Shown: positions 15,481 to 23,908 of the stretch, piece after piece
How the letters are laid out: every line of letters starts with the position of its first letter
How positions within the stretch are numbered: the first letter of the stretch is position 1
NCBI GenBank assembly: GCA_018713515.1
Contig: DVOO01000024.1
Location: 1-61,547 of the forward strand
Length of the DNA stretch: 61,547 nucleotides
Source of the DNA: Candidatus Scatomonas pullistercoris
Lineage (GTDB): Bacteria > Bacillota > Clostridia > Lachnospirales > Lachnospiraceae
Reading direction: 5' to 3'
Position numbers and translations under genes: made by a program
The notes under the pieces: model-generated
What the model was told of the DNA's origin: nothing
The model's input: only the letters and a program-made list of their open reading frames with translations
The model's database searches: none

Positions 15481-17373
15481 ATGCGGGAGGTGAAAACACC
15501 AAAACGGCCGATCATGTTTTACTACGGTATCGCGCTGATCGTGCTGTTATTATTAAATATGTTCCTGTGGCCGTCGCTGAACAGCCCTCGGGTGGAGGAG
15601 GTCGGCTACGGCACCTTTATCCAGATGCTCAATGACGGTGAGATCAAGGAGGTAGAGGTAGACTGGCAGAACGGAGTCATTACCTTTGGCGATACTTCGG
15701 AACCGGAAAAGTATTATGAGACGGGGCTCATGGACGATTATCAGCTGACGGACCGGCTTCTGAACGCCGGGCTGGAAGATTTTTCTTCCCCCATCGTTGA
15801 GGAGATGAACCCGATCTTAAGCATGCTGATCTCCATCGTCCTGCCAATAGTTCTGATTATCCTGGTGGGGCAGCTTCTGATGCGTTCCATGATGAAGCGC
15901 ATGGGGAACGGCATGGGAAATGCCATGAGTTTCGGTAAGAGCAACGCGAAGGTATATGTCCAGTCGGAGACAGGCATCAAGTTCTCCGATGTGGCCGGTG
16001 AGGATGAGGCCAAGGAAATTCTGACGGAAATTGTAGATTTCCTGCACAATCCAAAAAAATATACAGAGATCGGGGCGCGGATGCCCAAGGGCGCGCTGCT
16101 GGTGGGGCCCCCCGGAACGGGTAAAACGCTGCTGGCCAAGGCGGTGGCCGGGGAGGCCAATGTGCCGTTCTTCTCCATCTCCGGTTCGGAGTTTGTGGAA
16201 ATGTTTGTGGGCATGGGTGCTGCCAAGGTCCGGGACCTGTTTAAGCAGGCCAATGAGAAAGCGCCCTGTATTGTGTTTATTGATGAGATTGATACCATCG
16301 GAAAGAAGCGTGACGGAGGGGGACTTTCTGGAAACGATGAGCGGGAGCAGACCCTGAACCAGCTGCTTTCAGAGATGGACGGCTTTGACGGGCGCAAGGG
16401 AGTCATCATCCTGGCCGCCACCAACCGCCCCGATTCTCTGGATCCGGCCCTGCTGCGGCCCGGGCGGTTTGACCGCCGGGTGCCGGTGGAGCTGCCGGAT
16501 ATGAAGGGGCGTGAGGAGATCCTGCGGCTGCACGCCAAAAAGATCAAGATCAGCGACAATGTGGATTTCGGCGCGGTAGCGCGCCTGGCTTCCGGCGCCA
16601 GCGGCGCGGAGCTGGCCAACATGATCAATGAAGCAGCGCTCCGGGCAGTCCGGGACGGCCGGAAGTTCGTCTGCCAGGCGGATCTGGAGGAGAGCGTAGA
16701 GGTGGTAATCGCCGGCTATCAGAAGAAGAATAAGATTCTTACGGACAAGGAGAAGCTGATTGTGGCCTACCATGAGACGGGACACGCCCTGGTGGCCGCC
16801 ATGCAGACCCATTCCGCGCCGGTGACGAAGATCACCATTATCCCCAGAACCTCCGGGGCCCTGGGGTATACCATGCAGGTGGATGAGGATGAGCATAACC
16901 TCATGAGCAGAGAAGAGCTGGACAACCGGATCGCCACCTTTACCGGAGGCCGTGTGGCCGAAGATCTGGTATTCCATTCCATCACTACGGGAGCGGCCAA
17001 TGATATCGAGCAGGCTACGAAGCTGGCCCGGGCCATGATCAGCCGGTTCGGCATGAGTGATGATTTCGGAATGGTTGCCTTTGAAACTGTAACCAATCAG
17101 TACCTGGGCGGCGATGTGGCGCTCATGTGTTCCGACTCTACTTCAGCCCGGATTGATGCCATGGTGGTGGCTCTGGTGAAGAGAGGATACGAAAAGGCGG
17201 TGGGCATTATTTCCAAGAATATGCCCAAGCTCCATGAGCTGGCAAAGTATCTGTATGAAAAGGAAACCATTACGGGTGAGGAATTTATGGAGATCCTCAG
17301 CCGGAAGCCTGAGGAACTGACTACCACAAAATTCGAGAATTCCGGGGCCGAAGAGGCCGTTGATCCGGAATAA
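15481..17373 (+). CDS. ftsH: ATP-dependent zinc metalloprotease FtsH
   Basis: 630 residues. Two membrane helices flank an extracytoplasmic region (helix ~12-30 [14 protein letters not shown]; second ~112-132 [19 protein letters not shown]). The AAA+ domain has Walker A GPPGTGKT, Walker [10 protein letters not shown] and the second region of homology ([22 protein letters not shown] region). The protease domain has the zinc site HETGH. FtsH extracts and degrades membrane and regulatory proteins. AGGAGG lies 7 nt before ATG 15481. The C-terminal tail is short and acidic (AEEAVDPE). glgB follows 18 bp later and is probably co-transcribed. Confidence 0.96.
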   Translation: MREVKTPKRPIMFYYGIALIVLLLLNMFLWPSLNSPRVEEVGYGTFIQMLNDGEIKEVEVDWQNGVITFGDTSEPEKYYETGLMDDYQLTDRLLNAGLEDFSSPIVEEMNPILSMLISIVLPIVLIILVGQLLMRSMMKRMGNGMGNAMSFGKSNAKVYVQSETGIKFSDVAGEDEAKEILTEIVDFLHNPKKYTEIGARMPKGALLVGPPGTGKTLLAKAVAGEANVPFFSISGSEFVEMFVGMGAAKVRDLFKQANEKAPCIVFIDEIDTIGKKRDGGGLSGNDEREQTLNQLLSEMDGFDGRKGVIILAATNRPDSLDPALLRPGRFDRRVPVELPDMKGREEILRLHAKKIKISDNVDFGAVARLASGASGAELANMINEAALRAVRDGRKFVCQADLEESVEVVIAGYQKKNKILTDKEKLIVAYHETGHALVAAMQTHSAPVTKITIIPRTSGALGYTMQVDEDEHNLMSREELDNRIATFTGGRVAEDLVFHSITTGAANDIEQATKLARAMISRFGMSDDFGMVAFETVTNQYLGGDVALMCSDSTSARIDAMVVALVKRGYEKAVGIISKNMPKLHELAKYLYEKETITGEEFMEILSRKPEELTTTKFENSGAEEAVDPE

Positions 17374-17391
17374 GAGGAGGGAGGAAACTGT

Positions 17392-19698
17392 ATGGAGGAC
17401 AAGCTGTATGATTTAATGGACTGGGCGGAGATCGAGGCAGTGCAGTATTCGGAGGAAAAGTATCCCAAAAATATTCTGGGACCCCGTGCGGTGCCGGAGG
17501 GAATTCTGATCCAGTGCTATTTTCCGGGTGCGGAGAGGGTTTTCGTGAAGACGCTTTCCGACCGGAAGCTCCATGCCATGACAGAGGAGGACAGCGGCTT
17601 TTTCGCCATACTGCTTCCAGGAAAAACAGTGCCGAAGTATACCTTCGTGCTGAATGACAAGAAGGAGGGCCGGGAAATTTATGATCCTTATGCGTTCCCG
17701 GCTCAGATCACGGAAAAAGAGGAATCTCGTTTTACGGCGGGCATCTGCTACGATATCTATGAAAAGCTGGGCGCCCATCCCATGACAGTGCAGGGAGTGG
17801 AGGGTGTTTATTTTGCCGTCTGGGCGCCGAATGCCATGCGGGTTTCTGTGGTGGGCGACTTTAATCACTGGGACGGGCGCACCTGCCAGATGCATTGTCT
17901 GGATTCCGGGATTTTTGAGCTGTTTATTCCCGGACTTGCCGAGGGAACGCTGTACAAATATGAAATCAAGGCAAAAGGAGGGCTTACCTATCTGAAGGCC
18001 GATCCCTACGCCAATGAGGCGGAGGTGCGTCCGAATACCGCATCGGTGGTCGCAGACCTGACAAAATACCAGTGGCAGGATCAGCAGTGGATGGAGCAGA
18101 GGGCGAAGACCCAGAGCTACGGGGCTCCCATGTTTGTCTATGAGGTGCATCTGGGCGCCTGGAGAAAGCCGGAGGACGGGGAGAGGGAATTCTATACGTA
18201 CCGGGAAATCGCCCCCCTGCTGGCTGATTATGTAAAAGAGATGGGGTATACCCATGTGGAGCTGATGCCGATTATGGAGCATCCCTTGGATGAATCCTGG
18301 GGCTATCAGGTGACCGGGTATTATGCCCCCACCAGCCGTTACGGATCGGCGGAAGATTTCATGTACTTTATGGATTATATGCACCGGGAGGGAATCGGCG
18401 TGATCCTGGACTGGGTGCCGGCGCACTTTCCCAGGGATACTTTCGGACTGGCGGCTTTTGACGGCACCTGCCTGTATGAGCACCTGGATCCAAGAAAGGG
18501 CTCCCATCCCCACTGGGGGACTCTGATCTACAACTACGGACGGCCGGAGGTGCGCAACTTCCTGATCGCCAATGCGCTGTTCTGGGCGGACAAATACCAT
18601 GCGGACGGCATCCGTATGGATGCTGTGGCTTCCATGCTGTATCTGGACTATGGAAAGCAGGACGGAGAATGGGTGCCCAATATCTACGGGGGCAATGAGA
18701 ATCTGGAAGCTATAGAATTTTTAAAGCATCTTAATTCAGTTTTTAAGAAAAAATACCCGTCCGCGCTGCTGATCGCGGAGGAATCCACCGCCTGGCCCAG
18801 GATTACAGGCAGTCTGGATGATGAAGGACTGGGATTTGATTATAAGTGGAATATGGGCTGGATGAACGATTTTCTGGATTATATGCGGTACGATCCGGTA
18901 TATCGGGGCGCCCATCACGATGAACTGACCTTCAGCATGATTTATAATTACAGCGAACGTTTTATGCTGAGTTTTTCCCACGATGAAGTGGTTCACGGGA
19001 AAGGAACCCTAGTGATGAAAATGCCGGGAGAATACGAACAGAAGCTGGCCAATCTGCGTCTGGCCTTCGGGTACCAGACTGTCCATCCGGGCAAGAAGCT
19101 GATGTTCATGGGACAGGAATTTGCGCAGGATACAGAATTCGCGGAGAAGAAGGAGCTGGACTGGCTGGCTCTGGATTATCCGGAGCACGCCGGCATGCAG
19201 GCGTATACAAAGGCGCTGCTCCAGCTGTACCGGAGCTGTCCGGCTCTGTATCAGGAGGATTTCCGGGAATCCGGCTTTGAGTGGATCAACTGTCTGGAGT
19301 GGGAGAAGAATCTGCTGATTTTTTTGAGGAAAACGAAGAAAAAAGAAGATACACTGCTGATCATCTGCAATTTCTCCAATGTGGTCTACGAGGACTATCA
19401 GGTGGGTGTTCCCTATCCGGGAAAATATAAGGAGATTTTCAACAGCGACGCGACTTCCTTCGGCGGCGGAGGCCATGTAAATCCCCGGGTAAAGATGAGC
19501 CGTGAGATCGAATGCGATGAGAGAAAACAGTCCGTCAAGGTAAAGATTCCGCCTCTGGGCATTGCCGTATTCCAGTACTCTAAAGTGGTGGAGAAGCTGG
19601 CGGATAATAAGACAGCGAAGGGGAAAAAACGTCAGGCTGCGAAGAAAAGGGATCTGAAGAAAGAGCTGCAGGATAAGATGGAGAAAGAGGAGAAGTAA
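17392..19698 (+). CDS. glgB: 1,4-alpha-glucan branching enzyme
   Basis: 768 residues. It has N-terminal carbohydrate-binding/CBM48 modules (FAVWAPNAMRVSVVGDFNHW) and a GH13 barrel with catalytic blocks DGIRMDAVASML (nucleophile Asp), LLIAEESTAWPRIT (acid/base Glu) and FSHDEVVHGKGTL (third acid). It cuts alpha-1,4 chains and rejoins them as alpha-1,6 branches in glycogen. The extreme C-terminus is a ~35-residue Lys/Glu-rich tail (KGKKRQAAKKRDLKKELQDK) not needed by the usual enzyme. No other glycogen gene is nearby; it sits between ftsH and an MscS channel, 18 bp after ftsH. Confidence 0.95.
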   Translation: MEDKLYDLMDWAEIEAVQYSEEKYPKNILGPRAVPEGILIQCYFPGAERVFVKTLSDRKLHAMTEEDSGFFAILLPGKTVPKYTFVLNDKKEGREIYDPYAFPAQITEKEESRFTAGICYDIYEKLGAHPMTVQGVEGVYFAVWAPNAMRVSVVGDFNHWDGRTCQMHCLDSGIFELFIPGLAEGTLYKYEIKAKGGLTYLKADPYANEAEVRPNTASVVADLTKYQWQDQQWMEQRAKTQSYGAPMFVYEVHLGAWRKPEDGEREFYTYREIAPLLADYVKEMGYTHVELMPIMEHPLDESWGYQVTGYYAPTSRYGSAEDFMYFMDYMHREGIGVILDWVPAHFPRDTFGLAAFDGTCLYEHLDPRKGSHPHWGTLIYNYGRPEVRNFLIANALFWADKYHADGIRMDAVASMLYLDYGKQDGEWVPNIYGGNENLEAIEFLKHLNSVFKKKYPSALLIAEESTAWPRITGSLDDEGLGFDYKWNMGWMNDFLDYMRYDPVYRGAHHDELTFSMIYNYSERFMLSFSHDEVVHGKGTLVMKMPGEYEQKLANLRLAFGYQTVHPGKKLMFMGQEFAQDTEFAEKKELDWLALDYPEHAGMQAYTKALLQLYRSCPALYQEDFRESGFEWINCLEWEKNLLIFLRKTKKKEDTLLIICNFSNVVYEDYQVGVPYPGKYKEIFNSDATSFGGGGHVNPRVKMSREIECDERKQSVKVKIPPLGIAVFQYSKVVEKLADNKTAKGKKRQAAKKRDLKKELQDKMEKEEK

Positions 19699-19704
19699 AT
19701 CTAA

Positions 19705-20544
19705 ATGTTAACCTGGACTGATGTGGAGAACTGGATCCGGAATACAGGCGGGGCTGCCTTTAACTTTCTGATCAAGCTGGCCATCTGTATTCTTGTTTTC
19801 GTTGTAATACGGAAGGTATCCAGACGGTTCTGCCAGTGGCTCCGCAAAAAAATGGAGCAGTTTCATGTGGAGGCATCCCTGAACAGTTTTGTGATTTCTC
19901 TTCTGCACTACGGAATTCTGATCCTGACGGTTATCACCATGATTGTGCAGCTGGGGATTGTTTCCGAAGCCTCCATTGCGGCCGGCATCGCCTCGGCCGG
20001 CGTGGCCATTTCCCTGGCGCTGAAGGGCGGGCTTTCGAACTTCGCGGGCGGCATTCTGATTCTGTTCCTGAAACCTTTTAGGGCCGGGGACTATATTCTT
20101 GTTCCGGCGGAGAACGTGGAGGGAACTGTCCGGAAGATTGAAATGTATTATACCACAATTACAACCATGGACAATCAGGTGGTGAAGATTCCCAACGCGC
20201 TGCTGACGGACAATACCATTACCAACGTGACTTCCATGGACAGGCGGAAGCTGGAGATCAAGGTGGGCGTGTCTTACCGGACAGACCTGAAAAAGGCAAA
20301 GGCACTTCTCACAGAGCTCCTGGAGCAGGACAGCAGGATTGAGGAAAAAGAACGTCAGGTGTTTGTGGATTCTCTGGGCGAGAGCGCTGTGGTCATCGGA
20401 TTTCGGGCCTGGGTGCGCACGGAAGATTACTGGACGGCCAAGTGGGATCTGAATCAGAAGATCAAAGAGCGGTTTGACCTGGAAGGGATTGAAATTCCCT
20501 TCAATCAGCTGGATGTACATATCCGGAAGCAGGAAGAGCAGTAA
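19705..20544 (+). CDS. MscS-family mechanosensitive ion channel
   Basis: 279 residues. Three N-terminal helices (about 18-38, 60-85 and 90-112) end in the pore-lining TM3 and beta domain IASAGVAISLALKGGLSNFAGGILILFLKPFRAGDYIL, the family signature. The rest is the cytoplasmic vestibule (VVKIPNALLTDNTITNVT). The channel opens under membrane tension to release solutes. AGGAG lies just upstream of ATG 19705. It ends before a strong terminator, so it probably closes the ftsH-glgB-mscS transcript. Confidence 0.93.
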   Translation: MLTWTDVENWIRNTGGAAFNFLIKLAICILVFVVIRKVSRRFCQWLRKKMEQFHVEASLNSFVISLLHYGILILTVITMIVQLGIVSEASIAAGIASAGVAISLALKGGLSNFAGGILILFLKPFRAGDYILVPAENVEGTVRKIEMYYTTITTMDNQVVKIPNALLTDNTITNVTSMDRRKLEIKVGVSYRTDLKKAKALLTELLEQDSRIEEKERQVFVDSLGESAVVIGFRAWVRTEDYWTAKWDLNQKIKERFDLEGIEIPFNQLDVHIRKQEEQ

Positions 20545-20582
20545 TTGCCGCAGTTTATATTGAAAACCAGACAGAATATGTC

Positions 20583-20625
20583 AGCCGGAAGGGCGCCGGA
20601 GATCAGCGCCCTTCCGGCTCTTTTT
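20583..20625 (+). terminator. Strong Rho-independent terminator after the MscS gene
   Basis: Perfect 14-bp stem AGCCGGAAGGGCGC (20583-20596) / 20606-20619 with a 9-nt loop, followed by CTTTTT (20620-20625). It lies directly before the first usable ATG of the ROK remnant. Confidence 0.92.
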
Positions 20626-21492
20626 ATGCGGCGGAAAAGCATCCCGGCTTATTCGGAGAAGGGGCTGGGGCCGAGACTTCCGGACACGAAAAAGGCGGTT
20701 CTGGATCTGCTGGAGGGGGAGGAACTGTCGGGATTTTCCGGGGTGGGCATCGCCATGCCCGGGATTGTGGATCCGGAAAAGAAAAGAGTTCTGGGTTTAT
20801 ATAAAAAATATGAAGACAGCAAGGAGATGGATCTGGAGGGATGGTGCAGAGAGGTTTTCGGTCTGCCTGCCTTTCTGGAAATGGATTCCAAGCTGGCCCT
20901 GGCTGGAGAACTGCATATGGGCTGCGGCCGCGGATATGAAGACGCGGTTATGATGATCCTGGGCACCGGGGTGGGTACGGCGGTATCCCTGGGAGGGAAA
21001 ATCCTGAGAAGCCGGAATTATACGGCGGGCGCCCTGGCTTCCCATATCATCGTTAATCTGCGGGGAGCCGCCTGCACCTGCCCGAACCGGGGCTGTCTGG
21101 AAGCCGAGGCATCCGGGTGGGCGCTTCCGGGACTGCTCCGCAGGCATCCGGGATTTTCGGAAAGCGGTATTTCCGGAGAAGAGAAGCTGGACTTCAGAAG
21201 CCTGCAGAAGTGGGTGCTCCGGAAGGATCCGGTGGCAGAGGAAGTCCTGCTCCGTTGCGTGGAGGTATGGAGGGCAGGTATTTTGAATCTGATCCATGCC
21301 TACGATCCCCAGCTGGTGATCCTGAGCGGAGCGGTAATGAACTTTCAGGGACTTTTTCAGAAGCTGACGGAGGGAATCGAACGCTGCATCTGGGACTGCT
21401 GCGGCCCGGTAGTCATAAAAGAAGCAGAATATCCGGAGGACTCTGTACTGTTCGGTTTGTATTATCTGGTAAGAAACGGAGGGGTTATCTGA
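20626..21492 (+). pseudogene. ROK-family sugar kinase/regulator lacking its N-terminal ATP-binding motif
   Basis: The body is a clear ROK protein: GVGIAMPGIVDPEKK, LEMDSKLALAGELHMGCGRG, MMILGTGVGTAVSLGGKI (the second phosphate motif) and the zinc-type cysteines CTCPNRGCLEAEASG. But the first ~45 residues, which should contain the DxGGT phosphate-binding strand, are missing: the frame opens 20 bp after mscS and the mscS terminator covers what would be the N-terminus. Only ATG 20626, directly after the T-run, is a sensible start, with no ribosome binding site. I therefore read it as a 5'-deleted gene. It could still make a folded non-kinase protein. No remnant of the missing part is obvious in the other frames. 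Confidence 0.65.
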
Positions 21493-21544
21493 AGGGCTGC
21501 GCTGCAGAAATTGCCGGGATGCCGGGGATTTTGCAAAAAATACC

Positions 21545-21573
21545 TTGCAAACCGTATTTTCGGGTGCTATACT
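21545..21573 (+). promoter_or_regulatory. Promoter of the rimP-nusA-infB operon
   Basis: TTGCAA (21545-21550), 17 nt, TATACT (21568-21573). Confidence 0.85.
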
Positions 21574-21602
21574 ATGTATGTTTAAGAATGATACTAGTTG
21601 GA

Positions 21603-21631
21603 GAGTGGACGCAGGTCCACTCTTCTTTGTT
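21603..21631 (+). promoter_or_regulatory. Leader hairpin before rimP
   Basis: GAGTGGAC (21603-21610) / GTCCACTC (21615-21622) with a GCAG loop and a T-rich tail (TTCTTTGTT). Lying ~20 nt after the start of transcription and just before rimP, it looks like a short attenuator. Confidence 0.7.
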
Positions 21632-21654
21632 GAGCGGACAAAGGTGGTGAGAAG

Positions 21655-22122
21655 ATGAGCAGAAAAGAAATCTATGAGCAGAAGGCAGGGGAGCTGCTGC
21701 TTCCCATCGTGGAGAGCCACGGATTTGAACTGGTGGATGTGGAATACGTAAAGGAAGCGGGGAACTGGTATCTGCGGGCGTACATCGATAAGGAGGGCGG
21801 CATTACGGTGGATGACTGTGAGGTGGTCAGCCGGGCCTTCAGCGATAAGCTGGATGAAAATGACTTCATTGAAGATTCCTATATTCTGGAGGTCAGCTCA
21901 CCGGGCCTTGGCCGTCCGCTGAAGAAAGAGAAAGATTATCAGAGAAGCATGGGAAAAGAACTGGAGATCCGGACGTTCCGGCCTGTGGAGGGAAAAAAGG
22001 AATTTTACGGAATCCTGCGCGCATACGATGATAACAGTGTGACGATCCAGTTGGAGGACGGTCAGGACATGACTTTTGCCAAGCAGGATCTGGCACTGAT
22101 CCGTCTGGCATTTCATCTGTAG
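21655..22122 (+). CDS. rimP: Ribosome maturation factor RimP
   Basis: 155 residues. Typical blocks are ESHGFELVDVEYVKEAGNWYLRAYIDKEGGITVDDCEVVSR in the N-terminal alpha-beta domain and the C-terminal SH3-like part (RPVEGKKEFYGILRAYDDNSVTIQ). RimP helps assemble the 30S subunit. It is the first gene of the rimP-nusA-ylxR-ylxQ-infB-rbfA block, with a leader hairpin upstream. The protein ends with LIRLAFHL, 24 bp before nusA. Confidence 0.95.
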   Translation: MSRKEIYEQKAGELLLPIVESHGFELVDVEYVKEAGNWYLRAYIDKEGGITVDDCEVVSRAFSDKLDENDFIEDSYILEVSSPGLGRPLKKEKDYQRSMGKELEIRTFRPVEGKKEFYGILRAYDDNSVTIQLEDGQDMTFAKQDLALIRLAFHL

Positions 22123-22146
22123 ATTTATCAGGAGGAAGAGAAAAAA

Positions 22147-23298
22147 ATGAATACAGAATTGATTGAGGCACTGAATGTTCTGGAGAAGGAGAAGAACATC
22201 AGCAAGGAGACGCTCCTGGAAGCCATTGAGCAGTCTCTGCTGCAGGCCTGCAAGAACCATTTCGGAAAAGCAGATAATGTGAAGGTGAATATCAATCCGG
22301 AGACCGGTGATTTTTCCGTATTCGCGGAGAGAGAAGTGGTGGAGGAGGTGGAGGACCCCGCCCTGCAGATCAGCCTGGCCGATGCGAAGATGAAAGACTC
22401 CAAATACGAGGTGGGCGATATTGTTAATGTGGAGATCAAGTCCAAGGAGTTTGGAAGAATTGCCACACAGAATGCCAAGAACGTAATTCTCCAGAAGATC
22501 CGCGAGGAAGAGAGAAGCGTTCTCTATAACCAGTATTATGAGAAAGAGCATGATGTAATCACCGGTATTGTCCAGAGATACGTGGGAAGAAACTTAAGCA
22601 TCAATCTGGGCCGGGTGGATGCCCTGCTGACGGAGAATGAGATGGTCAAGGGTGAAGTCTACCGCCCCAACGAGCGCCTGAAGGTATACGTGCTGGAGGT
22701 GAAGGATACGCCCAAGGGGCCTAAGATCCTGGTGTCCAGAACGCATCCCGAGCTGGTGAAGCGCCTCTTTGAAACAGAGGTTGCGGAAGTCCGCGAGGGC
22801 ATTATCGAGATCAAGAGTATTGCCAGAGAGGCCGGATCCAGGACAAAGATCGCTGTCTGGAGCAACGATCCGGATGTGGACGCGGTGGGCGCCTGCGTGG
22901 GCGTCAACGGAATCCGGGTCAATGCGGTGGTGGAAGAGCTGCACGGCGAGAAGATGGATATTATCAACTGGGATGAGAATCCGGCGCTGCTGATCGAGAA
23001 TGCCCTGTCTCCCGCCAAGGTTATTTCCGTGGCGGCTGATCCGGATGAGAAGACGGCTGAGGTGATCGTGCCGGATTACCAGCTGTCGCTGGCCATCGGC
23101 AAGGAAGGGCAGAATGCCCGGCTGGCCGCGAGACTGACCGGATTTAAGATCGATATTAAGAGCGAGACCCAGGCCAGGGAAGCAGGCGATTTTGACTACT
23201 ACGAGGAGGAAGAAGAAGAATACGAGGATGAGTATGCCGACGATGCGTACGCAGAGGAGTCTGAAGAAACCGCCGGGACAGAACAGCCGGAAGAATAA
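22147..23298 (+). CDS. nusA: Transcription termination/antitermination protein NusA
   Basis: 383 residues. The N-terminal domain ([31 protein letters not shown]) contacts RNA polymerase; an S1 domain ([28 protein letters not shown]) and two KH domains follow ([21 protein letters not shown] and [21 protein letters not shown]). It modulates pausing and termination. The C-terminal ~35 residues are an acidic Glu/Asp/Tyr tail ([17 protein letters not shown]); long acidic repeat domains of E. coli type are absent, as usual in Firmicutes. AGGAGG lies upstream of ATG 22147. Confidence 0.96.
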   Translation: MNTELIEALNVLEKEKNISKETLLEAIEQSLLQACKNHFGKADNVKVNINPETGDFSVFAEREVVEEVEDPALQISLADAKMKDSKYEVGDIVNVEIKSKEFGRIATQNAKNVILQKIREEERSVLYNQYYEKEHDVITGIVQRYVGRNLSINLGRVDALLTENEMVKGEVYRPNERLKVYVLEVKDTPKGPKILVSRTHPELVKRLFETEVAEVREGIIEIKSIAREAGSRTKIAVWSNDPDVDAVGACVGVNGIRVNAVVEELHGEKMDIINWDENPALLIENALSPAKVISVAADPDEKTAEVIVPDYQLSLAIGKEGQNARLAARLTGFKIDIKSETQAREAGDFDYYEEEEEEYEDEYADDAYAEESEETAGTEQPEE

Positions 23299-23316
23299 GA
23301 TTGCAGGAGGGATTCG

Positions 23317-23592
23317 TTGAGTACAGTGAGGAAGGTGCCGATGCGGAAATGTGTCGGCTGCGGAGAGATGAAAAGTAAAAAGGAGCTGATCCGGGTCCTG
23401 CGGACACCGGAGGGAGAGATTCTCCTGGACGCCACCGGGAGGAAGAACGGGCGCGGCGCTTATCTGTGCGCAAGCCGGGACTGTCTGGCGAAGGCAGAGA
23501 AGAACCGCGGGCTGCAGCGCTCTCTGGGCGTGGCGGTTCCGGAGGAAGTCTACGAACGGCTCCGGAAGGAGATGGAAGCGCTTGGAGAATAA
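23317..23592 (+). CDS. ylxR: YlxR-family RNA-binding protein (DUF448)
   Basis: 91 residues from TTG 23317, with AGGAGG ~6 nt upstream; ATG 23341 is the alternative. The family motif MRKCVGCGEMKSKKELIRVLR is followed by GRGAYLC and SRDCLAKA. It is a small basic nucleic-acid-binding protein encoded between nusA and infB in most Firmicutes, with a reported role in transcription control. It overlaps ylxQ by 11 nt. Confidence 0.93.
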   Translation: MSTVRKVPMRKCVGCGEMKSKKELIRVLRTPEGEILLDATGRKNGRGAYLCASRDCLAKAEKNRGLQRSLGVAVPEEVYERLRKEMEALGE

Positions 23593-23896
23593 GAAAGCCC
23601 GGTTCCTGATCGGTCTCTCCATGAAAGCAGGAAAGATCGCAGGCGGAGAATTTGCGGCGGAGAAGGCGGTAAAGCAGGGAAAAGCGTATCTGCTGGTGCT
23701 GGCCGAGGACGCGTCCGCCAATACGGAGAAAAAGTTCCGGAATATGTGCGCGTATTACGGAGTCCCGCTGGTGCGGTTCCTGGATAAGGAGGCGCTGGGA
23801 AAAGCGATCGGAAGAGAATACAGAGCCTGCCTCGCGGTGCTGGACGAAAATCTTGCACGGGAGATCAGACAGCAGTTAGCGCAGCAAGAAAAGTAG
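23582..23896 (+). CDS. ylxQ: YlxQ-family ribosomal protein L7Ae-like
   Basis: 104 residues from TTG 23582. L7Ae/L30e-fold RNA-binding protein: FLIGLSMKAGKIAGGEFAAEKAVKQGKAYLLVLAEDAS is diagnostic. Such proteins bind kink-turn RNA; the exact target in this operon position is not known. The start lies within the end of ylxR, which indicates translational coupling. Confidence 0.92.
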   Translation: MENKKARFLIGLSMKAGKIAGGEFAAEKAVKQGKAYLLVLAEDASANTEKKFRNMCAYYGVPLVRFLDKEALGKAIGREYRACLAVLDENLAREIRQQLAQQEK

Positions 23897-23908
23897 TAGG
23901 AAAGGTCG

